Shown one piece after another: positions 1 to 12,649 of a DNA stretch of 64,000 bases. Under the pieces are notes generated by a model. It saw nothing but the letters and a program-made list of their open reading frames with translations, was not told the DNA's origin and searched no databases. The first letter of the stretch is position 1; the number at the start of each line of letters is the position of its first letter. Origin of the DNA: Cranoglanis bouderius. Taxonomy: Eukaryota > Chordata > Actinopteri > Siluriformes > Cranoglanididae. The position numbers and the translations under genes are program-made. The stretch lies in assembly GCA_023630585.1 (NCBI GenBank), contig CM042546.1, positions 23,572,310-23,636,309 of the forward strand. Direction: 5' to 3'.

Positions 1-704
1 TCATCTTTGGGTTTTATCCTTGCACAGCAGATTTATACTGTTATATACAGTACATTCCCCCATTCCTACAATTATACCCTAGAAACACTGATAAATATGG
101 TTGAACTCTTGAACACGCCTTGCGGACGCCCTGTGGACCTTTCTGGAAAGCTTTTTATGTGATTGAATAACCAAATCATTGCAGTAATCCATGCAAATTA
201 TATGATTTGAAGTCAATCAAGTTGAATTTTACATTAGTTAATCTTCTAATGCATAAATTTACACACCGCAGCATGACAATTCGATTTATTCGTAAGTCAT
301 TCATATGAGTGTTTACCAAAGCAATTTGGTTTACGAAAATCCCATCAATTCAGAAAAACAAATTTAGGGGATTTTCATAAACCAAATTTCTTGTACAAAT
401 ACAAAGGATTTACGAAAAAATCTATTTGTATCCAGCTTGATAAATGGGGCCCAATGAACATACAATATTTACAAATATTTTACAATATTTTTAAAATTAA
501 TTAAATGATTATTTTTTGGTGAGCTCTGCAGAGATATGCAGCTCTGCACACAACATGCTGTCTGTGTGAGCAATATGGAGAGGCCGCTCAATATGTGAAA
601 GCATATTTCTTTTGTCTTTCTTTATATTTCTTAAATTCTCCTTCTTCAACATGATTAAGAGAAAATGTTCTCAGAAAGTCATATGGGCAGTTATAATGAC
701 ATAC
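1..704. other. Non-coding, presumed DNHD1 intron
   Basis: AT-rich sequence left of the last exon I can place. No exon with good splice signals and no recognisable transposon was seen. Position 1 lies inside the DNHD1 gene, whose 3' half is outside the window. Confidence 0.5.
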
Positions 705-796
705 CACATAAAGGATCCCATTTTGACTGGCAGCAGCACTGTGAGTGCCAAATTTTATAACAAATTCTGACAGCATGTCCAGCGATCTTTTCTGAT
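705..796 (-). CDS. DNHD1: DNHD1 candidate exon 21
   Basis: Short 92-nt exon. The acceptor GATAG before 796 supplies the two bases needed to finish the codon opened by exon 20, and the donor after 705 is GTATGT. It encodes QKRSLDMLSEFVIKFG and following residues, weakly like the segment after AAA2 in dyneins. Frame and splice signals support it. Protein similarity is only suggestive. Confidence 0.5.
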
Positions 797-3700
797 CTAT
801 CTACAATGTAACAAACCCAAAAACATAAGTAAATCTGATAAAATATTATTAGATGGCTATTGCTGTCAACTGTAGCCTAAATAATAGTCTCTTGATTTTG
901 GAAAGACACTGTTGTTTTGAAATATAATTTGCTTGCTTACTCAGTCATATTGGATAGAAGATCATGAGATCGTGTAACCTGGCCCATACATTTTAAAGAG
1001 CCAAGAAAATGATACACCATAAAATACCAAATTTATGTCGTCAGTTTGTAAAAAATCTAAAGTGCTATAGAACTAGTGTGATGCATCTGAATCACAACAA
1101 TATTCCATGACTATAACTGCTGTGCATTTCCTGTAAACATATTTTTGCAACTTCTGGTAGAATAACTAGCTTCTAACTTTTATCTGTGATAGGTTATATG
1201 TTGATCTTAGACATGAATATGGATATCCACAGTGACCTTCATAAAAATATCAACATCTGTTCTTTTGTTGCTCAGTGATCACCCCACTCAGTGAGGCTAC
1301 ATGCAACAGATAATTGCCAAAAGATATCGGAAAATATTTACCTCTTTTTTGTTTAGATGCTGATTTCAAGCTACTCCTCTTTCCAGACTCCCCCAGAAGA
1401 GCATGGAGTATTTTAATGAATGACATTACTTCTTGCAATCCATCAGTGATTCCAGTACTTGATTTACTGGCTTCAAGTCCTTCATTGGACATTACAGAGT
1501 TTAAACCTTTATGCCTGAGGAAAATTATAGTGCTAGAAAAAAGATCTTCAGCAAGACACCTCCACATTTTCAGACTGTTCTGGTCCAAAACATGCTCCCT
1601 GTACAGGGCATCCATTTCAGCTTTCCACACATTCTTCCACATGTCATTTCCAGAAATGCATACCAGGCTGCACCAGGCCAATGCAGAGGGTGTGGCATCC
1701 TTAAGGCTTGTGGTTTCAACAAGAATTTTAATTCCCTCTTGTGATGGATGAATTTTCTCACCAGATGAAAGACAAAGAAAGGGATTTTCAGGGTTGCAAA
1801 GGGTACTCAAAGAGTCAAACCACTTACGGTAGGTCAAGGGTTCCCCATCCAACACTAGCCACTTAACTTTTTGTGGCCCATGTTTTTGCTTAATTTGGGG
1901 CAAAGAATGAACAGAAAACTCATACCGTTCTGTGTCTCTTAACATTTTAGTGAAGGCACCATCCCTCCAGGAACCTGTTTGTTCATGGCATGCACCAAAA
2001 AGCTCCTCATGTGACAAAGCATTAGGAAATAAGACAACTGTGTCAACTGAACACCAACAGGAATGTGACAAAAGGTTGGTATCTGCAACATTTTCCTCCA
2101 CAGATGTTTCTGCAAGTCGCCGAAGTGCTCCTGCAAGAGCTCTATATAAAGATGTTTTTCCACTACCTGCTGGCCCAACAATCACAACTGCCTTAGAAAA
2201 CTTCAGTGTTTGATGCAGGGTCAAAGCATTGTGAAGTATTTGTGAGTCAGCACAAAATGCTGTTTGTTGCAACTCCTCTGTGACAGCATTTTTAAGGGCA
2301 TTTCTCTCCCTCTCTTCAATAATGTATTGGAAATTTGGACAGTATTTTGCTGCTGGGAAGATTTCTTCAAAAATGGTGCAGAATTGAAAGGCTCTATTGT
2401 GATCAGAGATGGCAGACAATAATACAGACATTACTCCTTTGATTAATGCTTGCTCTTCTCTTACAGCATTTGCCATGGATGATTTACTGGTGAACTCATG
2501 AGGCGATAAATGATAGTCCTGTAATGTGTTTTCAGATGCACTGAAGCTTACATCAGTTGGTCTCTCCTCATGAGTTTCTTCAGATTTTCTGTACAGGTAT
2601 ATTCCAGAAGCATCTATGACTTTTCTGAGAAGTACAAGCCAGGAACACCGATCTCTACAGACAAATTCTGGAAGGCAAAATAAATCCTTACTTAGGCTAA
2701 GGAGAGAAATTAGACGTCGACTAATGCTAGTTGCTTCAGAAAATCCCAAAGAAATCAGCAAAACCTCTGCAATAATGCTAGAGTCAGGGTGCATCAATGA
2801 AACAGGTCTTGTAGTGATACGCAGGTTTTCTGGTATTTCAGCTGAGTACCCATTTGATGAAATTATGATGCAGCCATAGCTTGGCTTGGCCAAAATTTTT
2901 TTCTCTCCAAATAGTACTTGGCATTTGATTTCAGTCATCTTTTCGCTGTGCTTTTTGACAAAATGTCTAACCTTATCACTGTGATCTTGAAGCTCTTTCT
3001 GTTGTCCATTTTCCAGAATTATTGACAGACATTGATGGATGTCTGTCAAACACTGTCCAAGAATGGATAAAATCCCTTGTTCCAATAAATCTACAGAACT
3101 AAGCACTAGCCATGCACCACTTTGAAGAGCACCAAGCAGCATTTGACAAACAACCACAAAACTTGTACTTGAACAACACCTCAAAGTGATAACTTGTTGT
3201 CCTAATGCCCATCCCAACTGAAGTGCAGTCCTTTGCTTGCCAGACATAAGAGGTCCACTAATTAAGGCACATTTGTAACTAGTGAAGGCAAGAATAATGC
3301 CCAAATGTGCTCGCTCTGTTGAAGTGGTGTTCACCATCATCCAGTTTTCTGGCCCTATATATTCATTACCATAGGCTAACTGTGTCCCCAAGACATCAAC
3401 ATAAACAGAGTCTTCACTGTAGCATGGGTTAGCCTGGCTGACATTGCTCCAGTTATCAATGACACTATGGCGATATTTCATAAGCCTCTGCCATTCAAAA
3501 GAAGATTCCAGACTGCCTTTTATGTCAACAAGCCCAGCAATCTGTTGGGAATGCTTCATGATCAGTAAAATGATGGCACGAAGGGCTGTCACTGTGTGCT
3601 GTGTTGCCAAGGTGCTATTATAGGAATCTGCAATGATACTTTGTACAGCTTTGCAAAAGCTCAGAAGTTTTGTAGTATTTTGTGCTTTAATACCTATCCA

Positions 3701-5709
3701 CTTGTTTTGAGCTTGGCTTAGGGAAACTTTACCAATTTCACTGTACCACAGAACTTCCTCTGCAACCAAAAGGCATTGCAGAGGATATTCAGATGTTAGT
3801 TTTAAAAACGATGATGCAATGGCATTTAGAGTTTTTCCTTCATCCTTTGCTGATGTGATGAAAATGCAAGCATGGTCTGATGTAAGGATATTATCATCAA
3901 CTTGTTTATTCTGTTCAGGAATATTTTCTTCTGGTTCAGGGCACTGTCGTGCAGCAATGCATTTCAAAATCAGCTGTTTAACTGTTTGATGTAAATTCTT
4001 CTCCAAACGATCAAGACAAACTACAGGGTTTAAATTAAGTTCAAGAGGACAGACAAAGGGCACATGTTCCATTAGCATTCCATATACACCATTTATCCAC
4101 ATCTGAGTGCTGGGGAGATCTGGCTCAATGTTTTGGTTTTGGTTTGTCATGTCATTTGTACTACTGTTGTCAACCTCAAACCACTGTACTCCTCTGAAGC
4201 ATTTGCGCACAAATGGTAGAAGGGAGGATGGTGTCAGATGCAGCGAGAGAAGTTCAATCACCTCCCAATCACTGAGAAAACACAGTCTGGGGAACTCACT
4301 ACGTGGTGAGTCTAAAAGATACAATAACTGACTGCAAATTTCCTCCATTGCTGTGAGTCCTTTAATGAGGATAATGCGTAAATGTTGTCCATGGAAGTCA
4401 CAATTTGTCTCTCTAGTCTTCCTCAATCTAACAAAATTCAGGACATGGGGGTCACTTGATATAGCCTGAATCAGTTCACGAAACATCTCATCCACTGGGG
4501 AAAACTTCTCTCTCTGCAATACAATAATCCTTAATTAATAGTAAACACAGCCATATATGTCAAATATCATATTAATACAATAATAACAGAAAAAAACTTA
4601 CCAACTCTATGTTTTTTGTGCTCATAGACATGTCATAGAAAATTCTGCTAAGGAATATCCACTTTTGCTGATATCTTTCACAAAAATCTAGAAGCTCCTC
4701 TATTGTTTAAAAAAAAAGAAAAAAGTGATAAATACATACTAAACTATACTGATTTAAACAAAATAGATCTACTATTGATGTAGCTTTTCATATACATACC
4801 AAGTTCCTGCAACATCTGGACCCACATTTCTACCTCCCTTTTGAAATCACAGACATGAGGAGAAAAAAGCATGCTGGACAGAGTCATAACACTGTCCTCA
4901 GCCTGGGCCATCAGAGTTTCTAGGTCTAACCAGAAAAGACAGTTAAGCTCTATGCTTACTAAACTTACTTAAACTACGAGTATTTAACTTGCTTGTTATG
5001 GGCAAAACTGGTTGTGTGGGCTAGGTAAATGGAACTGGAATGTGTGTATGCACAGCATATTTGTAAAACTGCTAAATGAAGAAAAGGCCTTACAATAAGA
5101 CATCTATAGTACATGCTAAACATGTGGACGAAATAAACTAAGAGCTTATTTTCTTTATGTACCCATTATGGTAAACGTTCCACTGCCACAGGAATTCTGT
5201 TGTGAAACATTTTGGGTCGACTCAAAGTCAGCAGTAAGCTTTATCTGTTGTGTTACCCCACATTGTGGATACTTCTTCTGACAAAAAATGAACTTTGTAA
5301 GTCTGAATACTGTCCCTTCCCAGCTCTGTTGAAGCCTCTGGAATGCTTGCTCCATGTCTGCTTCAGCTTTAGCTTTGCTGCAGATCTAGACAATAGTCAT
5401 CAATTTAACAAACTTTAATTATTTAACAGTTTGACTATTTTTAGATTTTAGATCATTTAGATGCTGGAGTGTTATCAGACCTTGCTAATTTTATTTTGAT
5501 GCTCCCACAGATCTCTGGAGATAAGATCACCTAGAGTTAGGTTCTGTCCTCTGGAAACTAGCAGGTCCATGTCTATTTAGAGGAGAATATTAATTATGAA
5601 TGATATAATGTGAAATAATGTAACACATTGAGGAAAATATTATGTCAATTGTTTATGTGAAGTGGTTAACATATGATCATCATCTATAAAAGTTATTACT
5701 GTCCATCAT

Positions 5710-5806
<97 letters not shown>

Positions 5807-7411
5807 TACATACAGTACAGTACATATATGAGTACACCCCTCACATTTTTATAAATATTTTATCATATTTTTTCATGGGACAACACTGAAGAAATGACAC
5901 TTTGCTACAATGTAAAGTAGTGAGTGTACAGCTTGTATAACAGTGTAAATTTGCTGTCCCATCAAAATAACTCAACACACAGCCATTAATGTCTAAACCG
6001 CTGGCAACAAAAGTGAGTACACCCCTAAGTGAAAATGTCCAAATTGGGCCCAATTAGCCATTTTCCCTCCCCGGTGTCATGTGACTCGTTAGTGTTACAA
6101 GGTCTCAGGTGTGAATGGGGAGCAGGTGTGTTAAGTTTGGTGTTATCGCTCTCACACTCTCTCATACTGGTCACTGGAAGTTCAACATGGCACCTCATGG
6201 CAAAGAACTCTCTGAGGATCTGAAAAAAAGAATTGTTGCTCTACATAATGATGGCCTAGGCTATAAGAAGATTGCCAACACCCTGAAACTGAGCTGCAGC
6301 ACGGTGGCCAAGACCATACAGCGGTTTAACAGGACAGGTTCCACTCAGAACAGGCCTCGCCATGGTCCACCAAAGAAGTTGAGTGCACGTGCTCAGCATC
6401 ATATCCAGAGGTTGGCTTTGCAGAATAGACGTATGAGTGCTGCCAGCATTGCTGCAGAGGTTGAAGGGGTGGGGGTCACCCTGTCAGTGCTCACACCATA
6501 CGCCGCACACTGCATCAAATTGGTCTGCATGGCTGTCGTCCCAGAAGGAAGCCTCTTCTAAAGATGATGCACAAGAAAGCCTGCAAACAGTTTGCTGAAG
6601 ACAAGCAGACTAAGGACATGGATTACTGGAACCATGTCCTGTGGTCTGATGAGACCAAGATAAACTTATTTGGTTCAGATGGTGTCAAGCGTGTGTGGGG
6701 GCAACCAGGTGAGGAGTACAAAGACAAGTGTGTCTTGCCTACAGTCAGGCATGGTGGTGGGAGTGTCATGGTCTGGGGCGGCATGAGTGCTGCTGGTACT
6801 GGGGAGTGTACTGTGACATACTGAAGCAGAGCATGATCCCCTCCCTTCGGAAACTGGGCCGCAGGGCAGTATTCCAACATGATAACGACCCCAAACACAC
6901 CTCCAAGACGACCACTGCCTTGCTAAAGAAGCTGAGGGTAAAGGTGATGGACTGGCCAAGCATGTCTCCAGAACTAAACCCTATTGAGCATCTGTGGGGC
7001 ATCCTCAAACGGAAGGTGGAGGAGTGCAAGGTCTCTAACATCCACCAGCTCTGTGATGTTGTCATGGAGGAGTGGAAGAGGACTCCAGTGGCAACCTGTG
7101 AAGCTCTGGTGAACTCCATGCCCAACAGGGTTAAGGCAGTGCTGGAAAATAATGGTGGCCACACAAAATATTGACACTTTGGGCCCATTTTGGAAATTTT
7201 CACTTAGGGGTGTACTCACTTTTGTTGCCAGCGGTTTAGACATTAATGGCTGTGTGAGTTATTTTGAGGGGACAGCAAATTTACACTGTTATACAAGCTG
7301 TACACTCACTACTTTACATTGTAGCAAAGTGTCATTTCTTCAGTGTTGTCCCATGAAAAGATATAATAAAATATTTACAAAAATGTGAGGGGTGTACTCA
7401 CTTTTGTGAGA

Positions 7412-7509
<98 letters not shown>

Positions 7510-10500
7510 TCCACTTACATTGCCTTACCTTTAAATATGTTTGCCCAGTGTTTGTCCTTCATTGTAGGGCTGCTTAGTTTGGCTAATAGTGAGAGCTGCT
7601 GGCTGAAACTCTCAATTACATATAAAGTTTCCTGAAGCACTTCATCAGAAGAGGGAATGACCTTCGCTATTGAATTTGCTTGCTGAAGCCATTCATTTAC
7701 CTTATCCTGGGCTTTGGATACTACAAACTGCCAAGGGACATAAAATAATGCTACTAAACAGATTCAATTTAGGGAAAGCTGATACAGTGATAATTGGATT
7801 ACACACCTTGCTAAACAGAATGAGCCTCCATTCCTGAATCTGTGCAGTGGACACATCCATTAGTTCCCAGAGCGCTTTTCGTGCTTCCATATTCTGCTTG
7901 GCTGTCATCACAAATGAGAGATCTAAAGGCTGCCCTAAGTGGAGTATTGATACATGATTGAAATTTAAAACTTTCAAACCCACTGCAGAAACACAATGGT
8001 CAAAAGTTTAGGCAAAAACTTCTACCTCTCAGGCTTTGGTTGGTCCCATTCAGCTCATTCAGTTGTCCAACTATCATATGTAGCTGTCTAGACATTATCC
8101 TGAGCTTAGGAATTATCTGGCCAGAATTCTGATTTAGGTCCAGATAAGGTCCAGTGGTGGCACTGCAGACCAGATCTTCTAGTTGTTTAGTCAGGGAGGA
8201 AAATGTGTTGTCCAGAGTGTTAATCATGGATGGCAATTGCTGCATGACTCTTTCTGTTGCTGTCCTCAGCAGAGGAACAAACTGATTCCACAGGGCAAAT
8301 GTCTACAATAATAAATACATGGTGTGTATGACAATGTGTTTTAAATAATATTATGCTATTTAAGGTGTATTCAAAACACTGAGATCAGGCTCCCTACCTC
8401 CTCAATCAATGTAACTAACTCAGGAGTTATGTTTCCAAAATTCAGTTGAATAGTTTTTTGAAGGGAACACATGTTTTCCAGCTTTTGGTGAATATCAGTT
8501 TCCTTGTAGCATTTTACCTGCACATAAAAGCAAAGGTTTCTTCAAATTCCAGTAGCATAAAAAGTGTGCATATTATTTGCAGTAAATGTCACTTACAAGT
8601 GAAAATAACAAATACTTAACAAATAAATACCATGCTAGCATAATTTGCAAATTCATTGAGGTCCATGGGTTCAAGCTTAAGGCATTCCATAAATTTCTTC
8701 AGATCATTTATCAAGTTTTCAGCACACAACTGCAGTTCCTCAGAGAGCAAATTTAAAACATCCTTCTTTGTGGTGTTCAGTAAGGGCTCTGTGAGGGAGT
8801 GGGGGGTGGCGGATTAAATTAAATACAAATAAATAAATTACTACAACAAAATCTTTCTCTTGGAATATATACTAGACAAGTGACAAATTAATGGAAAAAC
8901 AACAAAGTGTCTTAGCAAGGTGTTTAGCAACAACAAGCCACCAGAACAGTTTCAATTCTAACAGAGCAGTCCAAAATTTCTCATAGATGCTGAAATGGGT
9001 ATACTGTAGATGGGGCATTGTCATCTCAATAATGAATCCTCTTTCCAAGATTGAGGTCAACTCAGCATTTTTATCCATATGTCACAAATCATGACAGAAT
9101 GTTAATTGTTTCATGCAGTACATCTGTCTGGAAGCATATGTACACATCCTTTTTTCTCCATTTATTTTTTGTCCCCTTTAATTTGTCACATATCTGTATG
9201 TGGTATGCATATATTAATAAACACACCTAGCATCTCTTGGATGTGTGAACAGTTAATAGTGATGAGCTTATTGGATGTGGTAAAAGCAGCAGGCACATTG
9301 TGTACTTGATTGATCCATAATTGTATCATCTGTATGTGTTCCTTATATTTAGGGGCAGGCCATCCTTGCATACTCTCCAGTGAAGCTGGGCTCCACTGAC
9401 TGGCAAACAAATAAGCGTCTACCAACCAGGAATGCCTTTCACACAGTTGCTGGATCTCTTGGAGGGCTTCCTAGATTAAAGGGCAAACAGTCACAGTGTA
9501 ATCAGGAACATACAGGAAGTAAAATGTGTGTAGGAAACAGGGGTCAAAGGGCAGGCAGACAATATGATAATCAATAATCTGAGTCAAATCGTGGAAAGCT
9601 CAAAATACCAGAAGCACCACTTGGTGATCAGGGCTCGCTGTAGACAAAGAACTGCAGTTAGAAACATGCAATCCTTTGAAAAGAGACTAGACAAAAAGAG
9701 TGTAAATGCACAATACAGTTTTTGTTTATTTATGTTTTTTAATTGAAGCAAAAAAAGTTATCCAACACCTATCTCCAATGTGAAAAACTAACTGCCCCCC
9801 TAAACTTAAAATCTGGTTGTGCCACCTTTAGCAGCAATAACTGCAACCAAACACTTCCGATAACTGGAGATCAGTCTTTCACTTACTTCTAGGACTAGGA
9901 CTTACTCCTATGCTTTGGATCATTGTCTTGCTGCATAATCCAGTTGTGCTTGAGTTTCAATTTATGGACTGAAGCCCGGACATTCTCCTTTAGGATTTTC
10001 TGGCAGAGAGCAGAATTCATGTTTTCCTCAATTACTGCAAGTTGCCCAGGCCCTGAAGCAGCAAAGCATCCCCACATCATCACACTGCTTGACCGTAGGT
10101 ATGATGTTCTTTTTGTGGAATTCTGTGTTTGGTTTACACCAGAGGTAACGGGATCCCTGTCTTCCAAACAGTTCCACTTTTGACTCATCAATCCACAGAA
10201 CATTCTCCCAAAAGGTTTGAGGATCATCAAGGTGTGTTTGGCAAAATTCAGACGAGCCTTAATGTTCTTCTGGGTTAGCAGTGGTTTTCACTTCGCCCCT
10301 CTTCCATGGATGCCATTTTTGCCCAGTGTCTTTCTGATAGTGGAGTCATGAACCTTTACTGATGCAAGAGAGGCCTGTAGGTCCTTTGATGTTGTCTTTA
10401 GGTCTTTTGTGACTTGCTAGATGAGAAGTTGCTGTGCTCTTGGAGGAATTTTGGAAGGTCGGCCACTTCTGGGAAGGTTCACTACTGTGCCGAGTTTTTC

Positions 10501-12583
10501 CATTTTCCATTGCACTGTGGTTCTTTTGAGTCCCACAGCCTTTGAAATAGCTTTGTAACCCTTCCTAGACTGATGCATTTCAGTCACCTTCTTCCTCATC
10601 ATTCCTGGAATTTCTTTCAACTTTGGCATAGTGTGTTACTGGGTAAGAGCTTTTAACCAACTTCATGCTGTTGAAAAAGTTCTATTTAAGTGTTGATTTG
10701 ATTGAACAGGGTTTGCAGTAATCAGGCCTGGTTGCATCTAGTCCAGCTGAACCCCATTATGAATGCAGTTTCATAGATTTGGGGAATTAGTAATTATGGG
10801 GGCAAATAGATTTTCACACAGGCCCAGTTGATATTGGATAACTTTTTTGCCTCAATAAATAACATTATCATTAACTGAACAAAACTGTATTTTGTGTTTA
10901 CTCAGGTTGCCTTTGTTTTATCTTAGATTTTGTTTTAATTTCTGAAACAATTTAGTATGAGATATACACAAAACAGAGGAAATCAAGATGGGGGAAAATA
11001 CTTTTAAGTGGATACATACTAAAAGTAATGTGTCTGGTTCAATTACTCTTTTGAATATGAATTATATATATATATACATATATATACACAGTGGGTATAG
11101 AAAAGAATCACTCCCCCTTTAAAATAATTACATTTTGTTGCTTCTCAGCCTGAAATGAAGACGGACACAGTTTTTGTTTTATCCAGCTGTATTTACTCAG
11201 TGCAACTTATAACATCCAAGTGAAAGATATAACACCAACATGTCAGAAAAAACAGAATCACTGAGTTGGAAAAAGGACCCCCTTGCTTTAATTTGCCTTA
11301 TTTTTTTAATTACAGCCTTTGGTCTGTTGGGATATGTCTCTACTAACTTTGCACATCTAGACTTTGTAATATTTGCCCACTCTTCTTTGCAGAACTGCTC
11401 AAGTTCAGTTAAATTTGATGGTGACCGTTTGTGGACTGCAGTCTTCAAGTCATTCCACAGATTTTCAATGGGGTTTAAGTCTGGGATCTGACTAGGCCAT
11501 GCTGTCCACTGTGTGGTCAGTTTTGCTGTGTGCTTTGGGTCATTGTCATGTTGGAAGGTAAACCTTCTTCCCATTGACAATTTCTGGCAGAGGGCAGCAG
11601 ATTTTCCTCAAGAATTTGACGGTATTTTGCCCCATCCATTTTCCTTCTATCCTGACAAGTGCTCCAGTCCCTGCTGCAGAGAAAAACCCCCATAACAGGA
11701 TATTACCACCTCCATGCTTTACTGTAGGAATGGTGTTATTTGGATGGTGAGCTGTATTGGATTTCCACCAGACATATTGTTTGGTGATGAGGCCAAATAA
11801 TTCATCTGACCATAACACCTTTCTCCATGTGGCCTCAGACTCTTCAAGGTGCGTTTTGGCAAAGCTCAGTCATGAGTGGCTTTTTTCTTGCAACCCTCCC
11901 ATACAAGCCACATTTGTGGAGAATTTGTGATATTGTTGTCACATGCACACAATGACCACTCTGTCATAAATTCCTGCAACTGCTTCAGAGTTGCTGTAGG
12001 CCTCTTGGGAGCCTCTCTGACCAGTTTCCTTCTGGCTCTTTCATCCAGTTTGGAGCGACGTCCTGATCCAGGGAGGGTCTGTGTTGTACCAAATACCTTC
12101 CACTTCTTAATAATAGACTTCACTGTGCTTCTAGGCATTGATAAAGCCTTTGAATTTTTTTTGTATCCATCTCCTGACTTGTGCCTGTCCACAACTTTAT
12201 CCCGGAGATCTTTTGACAGTGCCTTGCCACCCATAGTTGATTGTTTGCTTCAGTTGCACTACAAAATGGTACAGGAAAGCCCTTTTCCTGCTGAGCTAAT
12301 CAAAATGACCACAGCTGATCACAGTTAAAAGTCAAATGGCTTTGTGTGCCATTGAGAAGGTGAAAGTTTACAAGTTTAGGAGGGGGGTGATACTTTTTCC
12401 AACTCAGTGATTCTGTTTTTTTTTTTTTTCTGACATGTTGGTGTTATATCTTTCACTTGAATGTTCTAAGTTGCACTGAGTAAATACAGCTGGATAAAAT
12501 AAAAACTGCGTCCGTCTTCATTTCAGGCTGAAAAGTAACAAAATGTGATTAATTTAAAGTGGGGTGATTCTTTTCTATACCCA

Positions 12584-12649
<66 letters not shown>

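Noticed and set aside
1314..2879. Plus-strand open frames inside the DNHD1 giant exon
   Set aside because: Shadows of a long, strongly supported minus-strand coding exon, with no domain of their own.
5373..5381. CTGCAG acceptor for DNHD1 exon 17
   Set aside because: It would need a partial codon that exon 16 does not supply and leads to a TAA; the TCTAG site eight bases upstream fits.
8872..9078. 68-codon minus-strand open frame between DNHD1 exons 11 and 10
   Set aside because: No acceptor AG at a usable position, and exon 10 to exon 11 already joins in phase without it.
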